From Diospyros lotus (lineage: Eukaryota; Streptophyta; Magnoliopsida; Ericales; Ebenaceae), in the NCBI RefSeq assembly GCF_014633365.1, contig NC_068348.1, forward strand, positions 12,108,311 through 12,172,310: a stretch of DNA of 64,000 nt. Reading direction: 5' to 3'. Below are positions 11,376-23,900 of this stretch, in pieces (position 1 is the first letter of the stretch; each line of letters opens with the position of its first letter). The notes beneath the pieces were generated by a model. The model was not told the DNA's origin. It saw only the letters and a list, made by a program, of their open reading frames with translations, and did not search any database. A program made the position numbers and the translations under genes.

Positions 11376-12975
11376 GAACTCCCTTAAGGCAACTTCTCTT
11401 ACGACAACCTAACTTCACCTGACACCAAGCTCAAGTGGACCCCACATCATAAATTTTAATTGTTGTATTTTGGCAACAATATACGGGGTCAAAAATGGAA
11501 TTTATCAAAGTTTCAGGCCTATGTGTAATATCTAAAACATAAACCAAAGGAAAGAATCCATGTCAAAGCAAGTCAATAATGGAAAGATTGCCCAAATAAG
11601 TAGTATTTGATAAAACCAAGAGATTCACAAAAGTTTGAGGTAAAAAACACGTGATTAGGGGCATCCGGGCAAAAATACAGTATGGGTAAACTGCTCGAGG
11701 GAGGTCGAAATGATGAGTTTTTGAGAAGTTCTCGAGGGTTTCAAAAGAAAATCGGGAAAAATTCCTCTCATTTTGGCTTGAATCAAACCTTAGGGATAAG
11801 GGGCTTTTGTTCTCTAAGTTGTGGGGAGAATTTCTAGAGAAATTAGGAGAGTTTGTCATAGGTTTCATTGGGTTTTAGCGAAGTGGTCGAAAAATCAAGG
11901 GCTATCGGACCACGACTTGCAACTGCCATTTAAGGCTTTTTTCGGTGACCATTTCATCCATTTGAAGGTGCCATCGAGGTTACCTCGTCGAGAGCTACAA
12001 AGGGGTATAGTTGGTTAGGCCATCAGAGACCATCAGAGCCTACCATCGTCGGAGAAGACAATCGGAACAGGCAACGCGTGGGCTTTACTTGCTGAGGGTA
12101 GGGGTAACGCGTGAGGGCGCGTGAGGTACCTTCTGTCTTCGAAATTATTTTTGTAATTTTCAAAGAAATATTTTAGAAATTTTCATTGAAAAATATTTGG
12201 TGAAATTGGGTGTTAGGTATTTTTTATGAACTTCCGAAGGTAAGAAAGGTTTAGAAAAATATGAAAAATTGAGGAAATTGTGGGAAAAATAGAAATATTA
12301 ATTTCTATAGTCATAATGGTAATCAGGAGACAGTTTGACTGTTAGAGGGAAGGATTACAAGATTTTCAAGGTACCACACACTTTTCAAGGTGAAAATTGA
12401 TTTTTTTGGAATTAAGGTGAGCGGTTCGATTCCAGTCTTACCCTTGTTTGAAAGTGTGTTGGTGTGTGTGTAGTAGGTTCAAGTGAGCGGTTTTACTCTC
12501 TCGAGCTTAGGTTACATGTGTTTGAACCAATTCTAGTAAGCGATTATACCCTCCAGAACTTGGGATGTTATGCATAAGCGTTTTTCTTATGTACTTGTGG
12601 CATCGTATGTATATTGCACATGTGGTATATTGCATCAATTATTTTACTTGTAAAAGAGTCGGTGCATGGCGTGTGGTTTTTCATATCATCGGGGTATTGA
12701 TTTTCGTGTCATGGTTATGTTCGTGGGGGACGGGACGGGGTCTTCTTGAGAATGGGGCAAGGTTAATCCCAGTGATCGGGTGACACGAAAGGGCACTCGG
12801 GGATTAAGTATGTCACGGTAAGGTCAACCCCAAAGGTGTGTGGAATGGATTTTCCACGGGAGGTTGAGTATGCCAGGGAGATTTCTTAAGTTAGACGTGT
12901 TGCATGTTGTTATTGTTTGTATATGCCATGCTCGTATGTTTTCATGCATTCAGTAAACTATATCATGCCATCACT

Positions 12976-12993
12976 TAGATGTTTTATCATCTA
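12976..12993 (+). other. LTR stem-loop: TAGATG/CATCTA
   Basis: TAGATG-ttttat-CATCTA, followed by 'atctgggttatgcccctgga'. It occupies the same position as stem-loops in the other LTRs of the window, about 510 bp before the LTR end. Confidence 0.6.
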
Positions 12994-13507
12994 ATCTGGG
13001 TTATGCCCCTGGAACATTCAACGTTCTAGCCAAGGACTGTTGTAAAGGTGAGGATGTGGCCAATTGAGGGTCAATGGTGTTTTGTATGGTCGCTGTTGTA
13101 TCATTTTGAGGCAATAGTACTTATTTTGATATATGTATGGAAGGATGTATGATAATGTTGTTATCATTTTGTAGCTTGTACTACGTATTTTGTTGTGAGA
13201 ATATTATGTAAGAACCTCATGGTAGGCCACGATATTTTGTTAATGTATCCACTGCGTTATACTATGTCTCGTTTAGTTTAAGATTATTGATCTTGTTAGT
13301 TAAACAGGCAAGACTAGGGTTTTTGGTATCTTATCTGCATGTGAAGATTGTTCTTGAAATCACCGCGGGTGCTGGCCATCGTATGTGTCGGGCATGTTAA
13401 AGCATGTGAAGATTGTTCTTGTTACACTGTGTGTGATGATCTTGGAAAAACAAAATTCTCGAGAATTTGTTATAGTGACGCGCCTGTGTAAGGCAGGGTG
13501 TTATAAT

Positions 13508-13519
13508 TGGTATCAGAGC
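13508..13519 (+). other. Primer-binding site of host H (initiator tRNA-Met)
   Basis: Perfect TGGTATCAGAGC 2 bp after the LTR end. Confidence 0.9.
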
Positions 13520-13699
13520 CCTAGGTTAAAACCCTAGGATGGTTAAGTTAGGTTATTGAACTTAGCGTGGTGAGAACTATGGAATGAGAACTTAGAATAA
13601 GATTATGGATTCTAGGGACACTTGGAACCTAGAAGGAAGTGATACGAAAACTCTAGGAAACGTATGTTTGAGGTTTCTGAGAAAAAATTGTGTTATTAG

Positions 13700-14172
13700 A
13701 AACAATGGTGGATTAGGTGCTATTGACACACTGGGCGCAAAGGATCGAAGCCCGAGGGAATTCGCAAGGTGAGGATGTGATTGTGTTTCTGAATGTAATG
13801 GAGGAAATCATTGATGATGTTCCCTTGAGCTACCGATAATTGGAAGATTTGGCAGAGTTCTAGAACAACTATCTAATCGACATAATGGTAGGGGAATGGA
13901 AGACATATGCCCAGTGGATATGACAGCATTTGGATTTTTAAACCCTAAGCGAATTCTACGCAATGATTTGGGATCAGCATGCGGATTTGCACGGGGAAGC
14001 TGTGGACGAGGAAGACTTGGAAGATGCAGCCGCTGCGGAATTCGGAGTAAAAGAGGATATCATCGACATCAGTTTTGATGAGGAGTCTCAGGAGGATGAT
14101 GAAGGACCCCCGGTGGAATCTAACGATGATGAGGGTCACAAGGAGTCGTGGATTTGGAGGCTAAAGGACTAG
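13700..14172 (+). pseudogene. Degraded leader ORF between primer site and gag of host H
   Basis: A coding-like stretch upstream of gag. The open part, 13,963-14,172 (69 codons), is very acidic, with a run of Glu/Asp around DEESQEDDEGPP. In the same general register further upstream (about 13,780-13,960) readable segments such as VMEEIIDDVPLSYR are broken by stops. I do not recognise the family. Its place between primer site and gag suggests an extra 5' ORF of the element, as known for some plant Gypsy lineages (Tat/Ogre have an ORF ahead of gag), but homology to those is not shown. It could also be chance open sequence. Confidence 0.35.
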
Positions 14173-14359
14173 CTGAAAAAGGTCGAAGGGATAGCTGAAG
14201 GAAGTAGAAATATATAATATAATAAGATGTTATGTTTATTTTCTTTTTTGTTGTGTTAGGATGTTATGTTTTGTGGTTTGCTGTTAAGAAATAAGATTAT
14301 CCCTCTTTTAAGAAACGATCTTGTCTTGTGCATAACTCATTTTTCGTGATTCACTCCAG

Positions 14360-14698
14360 ATGGTGAATACACGACGACTCCAAGATGCGGTTCACAATGG
14401 GAATGGGAGAAGGGAGGAAGATAATCCCGGAAATCAGGGTGATCACAGAAGTCACTTGGGAGGAAATAAGAGGAATCGAGCTCTAGCGAGGATTGGTTTA
14501 AGCAGATGGAACGATTCTTAGAAAATATGCTAACTTACATGAGTTGAGAGGAGCCTACTCGGCACATGACCACAGCATTGGAATAGTACCGACGTTTAAA
14601 GCCCTTTGTGTTCAAAGGTAGGACTAGCGATGATCCCAGCTCAGCCGAGTACTGGCTCGAGCAGATAGAGAAATTACTTCAACACCTCTAGTGCAGTG
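14360..14698 (+). pseudogene. gag: Gypsy gag, N-terminal fragment (host H)
   Basis: Starts with MVNTRR, the usual first residues of plant chromovirus Gag. After stops near 14,518 and a change of register, a typical Gag segment appears ending in EYWLEQIEKLLQHL (about 14,647-14,698). Gag forms the particle shell that packages the element RNA. The frame breaks off at about 14,698 where unrelated sequence begins. Its continuation, after a gap of some tens of codons, is at 29,427-29,707 and then 38,793-38,821, so one gag gene is spread over 24 kb by later insertions. In-frame stops make it non-functional. Confidence 0.8.
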
Positions 14699-15970
14699 GC
14701 CAGCGGCTGTCGAACCACTCTAGAATTAGAAATCTATGTATCTAGTTTGCAGCAAAGTGCACCCTAGGTCGTCTCTCACAAGGAGCCTCACCTTCTTCTA
14801 CCAACAAGGAGAACCAATATAAACAACAGTTTGTTTATGGGGGGGGGGGGGGTTTGACAGAAAACTAAGTAACAAAACAGAAACAAAATGATAGATGAAA
14901 ATCAGTAAATGAAATGCAACCGGCTGTGTATTTGTCCCCTATGTGAAATCTTCCTTGTCCAACCTATAAATCTTGGCTTGTTAGATGTTTTAATCTCCAG
15001 ATATCAAACTTAAAGCATCCCCAACAACCGTCCAAGGATTAGAATGATTGGAATAACAAAATGAATACAGAAATCTCTTATAAACAAAATGCAACCATTC
15101 ACTCTCTATTCAACCTATCCGGAGCTATGCAAGAACAACCATTCAAGCACATTATATTCACTTCCGAGATGTTATACCAACCGGCTACAACATTCTGCTC
15201 TCTTAAGCATTTAACAGAAAATGAATCCATGCAAATTCACACAAACCTGCCATGAACTCCATGCATTCACAAATCTGCTCAAACTAAACCAAATGGAAAT
15301 GAATAAGAAACAAACAACAAACCAAGTTTTTGTAGCTCATCCGGGACTCAGATTCCACATGGGTTCAAGATACACAACCAGTTACAATAGCTCTAGCCTT
15401 TCATTACAGCAAGGAAGACAAAATGGAGACAAAGAAAAATGAATAAAAACAGAAAATGCTAACAACAATAAAAACGGCCAGAATCTCTTCTCCTTCTCTC
15501 CTCTCTCCAATCCCTCTGGAAATAAGTGCTAAGAGGCCTTAAATACATGGCTAAGAAAGGAAGAGCTAAGAAGGCTAGGGTTGGGCCTAGCCCAACAGAA
15601 AAGCAAAGAAATAAGTGAGCCCAAAACAGCAAAATTGAGCAGCCCAAATCTGCTCCTTGAAAGTGAGCCCAAACTCCTTTAGATGAGCCACTTCTCTAGC
15701 CCATCCAATATTCCCTAAAGCTAAGCAAGCCTGGATCCATAGAAGTAAGATAGAAAATAGTGTAAGGACGATTTGAAGTATAATAAAATAGAAACAATGA
15801 AAGATTAGCAAAAATTACTTCAAATGGCCTAATAAGGCTGAGGTGAAATGCCAAAATATAGTATAAATATGCATGCTATCATGCAGCAAGGAGAAAAAAG
15901 TAAGGTGCACAGTCTACACGCTGGGGGTAGAGGCAGGATGGTGGTGGCAGTCTACTGAGCTTTCTATAAC
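14699..15970 (-). mobile_element. Unassigned insert of about 1.27 kb in host H gag
   Basis: Lies between the gag break and the family A LTR. It has a G14 run at 14,839-14,852, no protein domain, and a possible minus-strand TATA element (near 15,538-15,546, tatttaag) followed on that strand by a GA-rich stretch, which suggests a promoter pointing left. It could be an LTR fragment or a short non-autonomous retroelement. I found no clear terminal repeats or target duplication. Confidence 0.4.
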
Positions 15971-18759
15971 TGTAATGACCCGCTCCCACTTACGGGCGTC
16001 ACCGGTAAATGATCGATCGGATTACTCACCCGACGAACCACAACTGAAGGGTTGGACTATGTTTCAACAGGAAACGCCGTAGGTGGGAACTAGGCTTCGT
16101 CCTTCCCTTCGCTCCACTCTGGAATCGGTCTCAACTCAAACAAGAAAAACTCAGAAGACCGAGACCCGAAACCCGAGTGAGCTTCACCTCTCTTCAGCTC
16201 GCCCCATAGCAAGCTAGAGGTGACCCAGGCACAAAGCTAGCATAACAACAATTCTATGAGTAATGGGGATTTATGAGAACATACCTCGTTGGTCTTTACT
16301 CGATCCGAACTTGACTTCAACGACTCAAGCCATATGTAAATCACGCAAACTCACAATCATCTATCATACTGATGATTACAACAATTAGATACGTCCACGC
16401 TCAACAACACTTACATTTACTCACAAGGGTATATATACATAACACCACATGACTGCATACAAGAGATAATAAATTACACAACTCGAGCAACACCTCTAGT
16501 TGCCACAATAGCCACCTGGCATAATCCTTGCTTGCATCTGGACTTGCAACATCTACACATGAGGTAAAACCTCATGAGTCACAAAGACTCAGTAAGGGTG
16601 CAATGCATGTAAATATGAATATAATCATGTTTATGTATGTCAAATGCATGCAAATGAGGCTAGGCCCACTTATCCTCACAACCCACTAAGGTTTGAGGCA
16701 TCAACCTATCAGCCCCCACCACACTAGTCCTCCATATGGCCACAGGTCCACTAGATCTCGCATCACGCAAGTGTTAACCACTACATGCAAATGCAACATA
16801 AAAACATTATCAAACACATTTACCAACTTGCAAGGCCACCTCCACATGGGGCCATCCCTTACTTGGCTCGAAGGCTCACCCCTACCTCGGTGAGAACGCC
16901 AGCCCGAACTCCGAGCTCTTCTAGGATCACTGCCTTCTCGGTCGAACCTAGAGGCAAACACACAAAACCCAACTCCATTAAAATTCGGCATTAACCCAAT
17001 GCCCTCAATTTCGCCACACATCGTAAAATCACCATCAACACTATCTCCAAACAACCAACCACGACATACATCAGCCGTTTAATAATTTCCAAACAACCGC
17101 GACCCAGGGTTTAATCCAACAATTAATTACCGTACACAATTTAATATCTCACAAAAAAGAAATATTTTGAAAAGAATTAATTAACTCACTTCAGTTAATC
17201 TGGAAGAGAAAATCGATTAATCGTCCACATTGGCATTGCCTCCCGAGCTGTCATTTGTGCCCAAAATCTCATTTTCGAGCTTCCGACACGTTCCACAAGC
17301 CCTAATTTAATTTCCAGAACTTTCCCCCGTATTTTATGGAATTTTTGACTATTTTTCCCTATTTTTCTCCTTTATTTCCCTTTTCTTTTATTTTCTTTTA
17401 TTTTTTTATTTCTTCTCTCCCGTGTTCATCTTCTTCCCGCGCCTTCTCCTTCTTCTTCATGAAGCCTGTGCGCATAGCGTGCTTGCACGGCTTCCACCAC
17501 CGCCCGGCCTCTCCAGCCGCCACCCGTGGCCGACGTCGCCTCTTCCCATCTCTCTTGGTCGCCACCGGCTGCCCAGGTCGCTGCTTGCAGTTGCTATGCG
17601 CAGCCATGGACGCCCTTGGTGCTGCAACGGAAGCTTAGCAGCTGCCATGGCTGCGCCCTCGGCCATCCCCATTGCTTTCGAGCACCTCCTCACGCTCCTG
17701 CTGACCACCTCGCACTTACTGCCATCCACCATTGCAGGCGTGACCCATCGCGAGCCACCGCCAGCACGTACAGCCGCACCAGCGAGCTGCCATGGTCGAT
17801 CGTCTGCCTCTTTCGTCGCAGCTGCAGCCTTCGACAACCTCGTCGTCATCACCGCGAGCTACTGCAACCCGCACCTGAGCCACCGACAGTCGCCTTAGGG
17901 CATCCCGGCGCCAAGGCCTCTGCCTCAGCCACGACCGTCTGCCATTGCTGCTACCTTCTGCATCCACCATGGCCGCTCCAGTTCCCTCTCTTTCTCGATC
18001 ACTCTCGGCCCAAGCTCTCTATCTCTCGGCTTCTATGCTCTCACTCTCTCGGCCACGCTCTCTCTCTCAATCTCATGTCTCTCTCGGCTCTACTCTTTTC
18101 GGCCATTTCAAGTGGCAGAGACAATACAGAGGAAGCTTCATCTCACGCGGGAAACACACACATTTACATAAATATATAATACACAAATTAAATTAATTTC
18201 CCCCCAACTTCACATTAATCCAACTTAAAAAAACTTTAATTACACGTGGGAATTTTGGATAATTGCTCTTGGACCCTCCCAAGGCTTTAAATTATACCAC
18301 CAAGTTACACCAATTCTCGATTTATCAAAATTAATAACCAGCGTTTACTCGAAAACACTGATTTCATCCCTGAGCCTGCACGAGGCCTTTATTCTACCTG
18401 AAAACGCTTAAGGGTTGCCTTACTCACAAAACCGGACCACCCCTAGGGTCCCCTCAGCTTCCAGGAGGTACCCTTCGACTATTTGGTATTGGCATCCACC
18501 CGGTCTTATACAAAATTTATTCCAAAAATTATTCCCGATCGGACCGCTTCCAGCGTCATTATCCTCATCTCGAGATGCTCACCAATCTCTTGTCCTCTTG
18601 CCTGGACATCCAAGTCCCGAGGCACTCCCTGCCGCCAACTCGACAAATTTCATTAATTAATTTCTTAGAACCGACTCTTGGGCTTCCTGGATCACCCGAG
18701 ATCCTTTCAAAATAATCAAAAATTATTTATTTCAATACCATGTAATACCGGTTATTACA
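15971..18759 (-). repeat. Family A LTR (3' LTR in element sense), 2,789 bp
   Basis: Plus strand starts TGTAATGACCCGC and ends CCGGTTATTACA. Pairs with 26,640-29,426. A minus-strand TATA-like element lies at 18,168-18,181, and beyond it (17,400-18,100) is a GC-rich, CT-rich stretch with long plus-strand open frames that are antisense to the element. The double stem-loop is at 16,558-16,591. Confidence 0.9.
16558..16591 (-). other. Double LTR stem-loop (family A, left LTR)
   Basis: CATGAGGT-aaa-ACCTCATG overlaps by two bases with TGAGTC-acaaa-GACTCA. Both stems are perfect and are repeated in the other two family A LTRs. Confidence 0.75.
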
Positions 18760-18777
18760 TTCCACCCCCCTTAAAGA
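18760..18777 (-). other. Polypurine tract of family A element
   Basis: Minus strand CTTTAAGGGGGGTGGAA directly before the LTR start, preceded by 'gaattttgaggacgaaatt'. The same arrangement is seen at 31,859-31,876 in the coding chromovirus. Confidence 0.85.
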
Positions 18778-18958
18778 ATTTCGTCCTCAAAATTCACTTT
18801 CCCTTAATCTCTTGCCCAAGATAATAACATTCCCCGGCTACTCTTCTAATCCCCTGCTCGAGAATCTCGTAGCCGAACCATTTCTCAGCTTTTACCTCGG
18901 GTTATTCCTACCTCAAGGCTTCACTTAGGCATTTGGTCATCCGTCTCTTGAGGACATT

Positions 18959-20988
18959 TGTTGAGTGTAGATTTTGATGATTGATGATTGGCATGTGTGA
19001 ATGCGAATGTTCATTTATATTTTATGTACTAACAAAGCATGAATCCTTCATAAGGCTTACAAAGCCACTCTCTAGTGATTTCTTGACACAGGTTATATAT
19101 GAAACTTTTTATATTGATATAGAGATTTCATTATATATGGAAACAAGTTTTTAGAGAGCTTTCTAGAAATTTGAGTATTTGAGCTATGTATGGAAAGTTC
19201 TTCTTGGAATGGAAAGTCTAGAAGATATATATATATATATATGGAATCCTTGTTGGGAAGTTCAAAAGATCTATATGGAAGTTTTTGAGGAGATTGGAGT
19301 AGTCCACTATATGGAGTTGCCATATATGTAACTTGGCGACATGGCATTGTTAACATGGCATTTTGATGACATGGCAGCCACGTGGAGCACACTCATCAAG
19401 GCTACATCATCTCGTTGGTCTAGATATGGTAAGAGAATCATGGAGTAAATTTAAAGGTTCCTAAAAGCTCCTCTACTGAGTTAAACATGGAAGATTTTTT
19501 TTTGAATTGCATTCAAATGGAGAAGTTAAAGATTCAGCATTATTGTTCAACATTAATGGAGGAAATTAAGGTTTAAAAATTAAACCTTGATTGATATTAC
19601 TTTCCTTTATTGCTGATTCTCTCTCATTAAAATGATATGGAGGCTCAAATTGTGGAATCAAGTATCCTACTAATTATGGCTAATTGATATCTTCATTATG
19701 GGAGAATATTCAAAGGATATCTTGCATATATTCAGCTACACAAATTGATTCTCTACTTGTCAACATTTTTTAGTGTGGAAACTTGATCAATTAAGGGCTT
19801 TTGAAGTAATAATTGATATATTCATTGTTGGATAAATTTGCTTCATTATTTGGTTGGATTTTACACCATTTGGAGGTTTAAATTCAAATTTCAAATTAGC
19901 TATGCTTGTTATGGAAGCTAAGGGGCCAATTGCACAATCAAAGGAGTTTGAAGATCAACTAGAAGTCAGAATTGATCATTTGTTATTTAATTTCGATTTT
20001 GCAAGAATTATGAAGGGTTTGGATGATATTTTTAATCCTTGAAATCAGCCATGCATTATTGGAATTGATTTGCTCATTCAAGGCTGATTGGAGATCTACA
20101 AAAGTCAAAGGTCTTGAAGATCAATCAAGTTAGATGATTATGGAAGGTAAATCAAAAATTCAAAACGAAGGGCTAAGATTGGCTTGAAGACTTGACACAT
20201 GGAAAGCTGAGATTGATCAAGGAAAGCCAACTCTAACACTATATAAAAGGATCTCTTGAAGGCTTTGGAACAACTTTTGGAAGCCCTATTATTTTCTACA
20301 TCATTGGCCAAGATTTTCATTCTCTCTAAGTCTTTCTTTTCCTCTATCTTCTTGAGAGAAAACTAAGAGAGTTCTCTACACTTCATTGTATTATTTTTGA
20401 GAGAACCCTATTTCTCAATCTCTACTATTCTTGTATCTTGTAAAGAGCGTACAAAATCCAAACCAGTGAGTGTGAGACTCCAGAAATAGTTTGGTGGTGG
20501 TGAAGCCAAGTGAAGGCTTCGGTGGTTGTATCAAAAGTTTCATATAGTGGATTTGGTTGAAAATCCTAAGGAGGGAAATCCTTAGGTAGTGGATGTAAGC
20601 CATAAGGGCCGAACCACTATACATCGCTGTGTTCTTCTTCTCTTCACTCTTTACTTATTCTTGCTTGATTATACTTGTTTGTTTCTGGTATTATATTTTG
20701 TTTTGCTTTAACTGATCATTCTTTATTTAAAGTCTTGTTATTGTGTGCATTCAAATCACATGTTTTCACCAAGTTGTAATTTGAAGAGTATATTGGATCT
20801 AAGCACATACTAGAACAGCTGGCGGATATCATATTATCCATCTACTATTTAAGTGCTCCCGTACTCTCGACTACAATTTTGGTTTGTATTAAATTTGTTT
20901 TCTCATATATATACGTGCATAAGTTTTGCATTAGAATTTTTAAAAGGTGTCAATTCACCCCCCCTCTTGACTAGGTTAGAACTCAACA
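18959..20988 (+). mobile_element. Copia-type solo LTR, 2,030 bp, in family A interior
   Basis: Begins TGTTGAGTG and ends ACTCAACA (8-bp inverted ends), and is flanked by the 5-bp duplication ACATT (18,954-18,958 and 20,989-20,993). The empty site is seen in family A copy 1 near 6,910 (gagaacattcaac). The plus-strand TATA box TATATAAA is at 20,240-20,247, followed by T/C-rich leader sequence. The late motif 'gtcaattcacccccc' (about 20,949-20,963) resembles the end of Sirevirus-like LTRs, so I lean to that Copia group, but only from memory of the motif. An (AT)9 run is at 19,225-19,242. No internal region is present. Confidence 0.88.
20240..20247 (+). promoter_or_regulatory. TATA box of Copia-type solo LTR
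   Basis: TATATAAA, followed by a T/C-rich probable 5' leader. It sets the plus orientation of this LTR. Confidence 0.6.
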
Positions 20989-20993
20989 ACATT

Positions 20994-23900
20994 CACCAAC
21001 TAAATATCGCTTTGGCCTCTCGCCAAATCGCACCATCAGTCATTGGTCATGCTTACTGCAATGATGTCCATATTTGGACGAATTTTCTCTGTCGCGAAAT
21101 ATTGCTTTGCAGTCTACTTCCCATTTTCCCATCAATTGAAATAAACACTCACTAACATTGCATCACCGACCAGTCTACCACGATTTTACGCCGATCCCAC
21201 ACGACAACGTTTCTCATTGCCAATCATACATGGCCACGATTTTACGCTGGTCCAACCAGCAACGTTTTAACATTGATCATCAGCTGCAATGTCTCTTCTA
21301 GTGCCCACAAGACACTCTGACACCCATTTTACCATGGCATACTGCTATTTATTACAAGCATGCATAGTTTGTGTCGATCCTCATGACAACCTCTCATTAC
21401 TAATCAACCAACTATGCTAGCACTACATGGGAAGCAAACCTTTGGCCCACCCATCCAATTTCGACCATTACCATATATGGCCTATTACTTTGACTAGCTG
21501 ACCCTCATTTATCGCTACGATTATGCACAATCAACATACCCAACACCATGCCAGGTAATTACACATTTCAACCATACGTGCATTACCCGAGTCCAACTCG
21601 AGCTTGGCGATGCACGCACCATTACAATCTCACCTCGAGCTTAACCATGCTCGGGCCACGACTTTCTCCCAACCAGGAGCTCTTTGCATAAGCACACAAA
21701 ATATCTTGGCCTTCATTTCTAGCTGATATTGCACGCTTGTAGGGGTCTCATACCCATACCAGGGCACTCTTCACTGAGCAACCCCTCTTCAATTCTTCCC
21801 CCATTTCAGCTTTCACAATCATACCCCATGCTAGGCCTTACCTTGGCTATTAAACCCTACCGCGAGTCAAGGATCTTACCATTGCACTTAAGGTCACTGA
21901 ACCATTAATCGGCCCTTGTCATCACTCACGGTGCGTGGCACAAGTGATTGGCCTATTACCATCTGTACCATCACTTATTGCATCGCACCTGTAGGATGAC
22001 TCGTGCCTTTGGTCCGCACCACAACAAGCTATCATGGTTACACCCCCACTCTTGTAGCGATCTTCTAGCCAAATTTACTCACCCAGCTTCAATTTTATTA
22101 GGACTTTTCAAATCTCACCATTCCTCAACAGAGCCTCTTACTCTAGAGGCATGGAATTTTCAACCATCCAAAATCAGGTTCATTCTCAATCCGCCATAGA
22201 CACCTGACCTAAACCATGCATAATGGTTATCTTGACCTTCCTGACAACATCTTTTCCCTGACAGCGACGATGACACCACCATGCCATCTCAAAAGACTCG
22301 CTGCTCCAGGAATCTCATTGGTCAACGCAACCGGCACGACCCCACTCTTAGGCCGCCTTCCTCATATCACTTTGCTATGCTTGTAGTAGTTAGCCAATTC
22401 CCTGAGAGACTCTGGCTTCTCCCGGACTTCTTATAACTTTTGCTTTGATTAGCTCACAGCCTCTCAGCGAGCGACCACATTGGCTCTAATGCCACTCTCA
22501 TCGACTAGGACAACCTCCTGCCATCGCTTGGCGTTACATCCAATCGCAACCGCGACTCCAGAGCCACCTACGCCATTGACTGACTACTTTCACGATGCCA
22601 CACGAACATGGCCAACTGCCGCTGCCGGTATCACCGGTCGGCGCCTTCAGTCGCCATCGGTTACCCCCAGCCTGTCACTAATCGACTCCACTAGCTAATT
22701 CTTTTCACATCTACTAACCTTTAGCCACGAGGCTAAATCTTATCAATTGCCCACACACTAAGGCATCCCTCTAGCTATATCACTCACAGCCATTAGGTGA
22801 CTTCATCACCTCAACACCATTCCTGGAGACCAATCTCGTCCCATAAGCTCTTCCTTCGAGCTCTCTTTACCCATTGGCGACATCTTAAATTTGCTCTCAA
22901 CTTTCATCTAACCAACTTGATTAGCTTTAGTCGGATCGCCCGGCTCATAACCAACACATCCTTTCTCCAAGCATTACCCTCGCAAACATCGACTAAGACT
23001 TCGATTTAAACTCCGCCCACTGGAAATCACCCCTGCCACTCTTGTGGAATTCGTACTTCCATAGGATACCGTTTGACTCATCTTCCTGCTCAGGCACTCA
23101 CCATTACGCTGGCTTTCCTTGAGTGATCCATCATGTTAGAATTGCAGTGCCTTAGGAAGTCCATTTAGTGTTGTGGCCCCATACCCAACCTTTCTTGGGA
23201 GAACATCTTAAATTTTTCCAAGCCACATTTCAACACTACCATCATTAACTCCTGTTACGGAGCAACATTCCTTCAAGCGGCACAACTTTGCCTTGACCAA
23301 CTATCTTTTATCCCCTTGGATCTTTTTCTCAACACCCACCTGGTCTAACCACCAGGACCCACTGAACCTTTATGTACACGGTCAATCGACAAGGCTTTAC
23401 ATCACAGTCCTCGAGCCTCATGCTCCCATCATTGCCATTAGGTGCTACCACCTGGCAACAGATCATGTGTCATCCATCGAAAATCCATCCAGTGCTACAT
23501 GAGGATACTTCCTCATTTGTCATCGACACATCAGGATTAACTTTAGACTGTGCAATCGCGAGCCTTCATTGATTTCGAACCGTGCCTTATCAACTTGTTC
23601 AGCCTTCCACAACTCACATCACAGGATTAGAGATCCCCATACTTGAAACTTTTGCACGCTTCAATAATCCCATCTCATGGTTAGCTTCCAGCTCGTAAGT
23701 CTCGCCCTCCACAGCACTTACGTAACATCCTAGAGCCATTTACCGACTCCACCAATCAACCCATCTTCTCGCATTATCGCAAGGTTGCACTGGGTCCATC
23801 ATCCCAATTTACCATAACCATTTCAGTCATATTAACCACAAATACGTTAGCATCCTTTAACAAGGAGCATTGCCACGCATCTTGTTTTCATACCACAGGA

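Larger units (their letters stand above)
10436..13505 (+). mobile_element. LTR of plus-strand Gypsy element (host H), about 3.07 kb
   Basis: Starts TGTAATATCC at 10,436 and ends 'gggtgttata' at 13,505, followed by a primer site. An alternative start at 11,524 (TGTAATATCT) would give about 1.98 kb. I prefer 10,436 because of its TGTAATAcCC-like opening and the purine-rich sequence just before it. The LTR contains a GC-rich, repetitive upstream half (10,530-11,375), a stem-loop (12,976-12,993) and the box 'ggttatgcccctggaacatt' shared with the unrelated-looking LTR at 54,198-56,763. Confidence 0.6.

Noticed and set aside
11524..13505. Alternative LTR start at 11,524
   Set aside because: TGTAATATC also occurs there, but the 10,436 start has the better opening motif and a purine-rich stretch before it. 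Not excluded.
17526..18179. Long plus-strand open frames in the family A LTRs (217, 214 and 291 codons at 17,526-18,179, 28,193-28,837 and 27,924-28,799; 340 codons at 46,997-48,019 minus)
   Set aside because: They are antisense to the LTR, lie in GC- and CT-rich sequence with few stops, have low-complexity Ser/Pro/Arg/His composition, differ in frame and length between LTR copies, and overlap frames on other strands.
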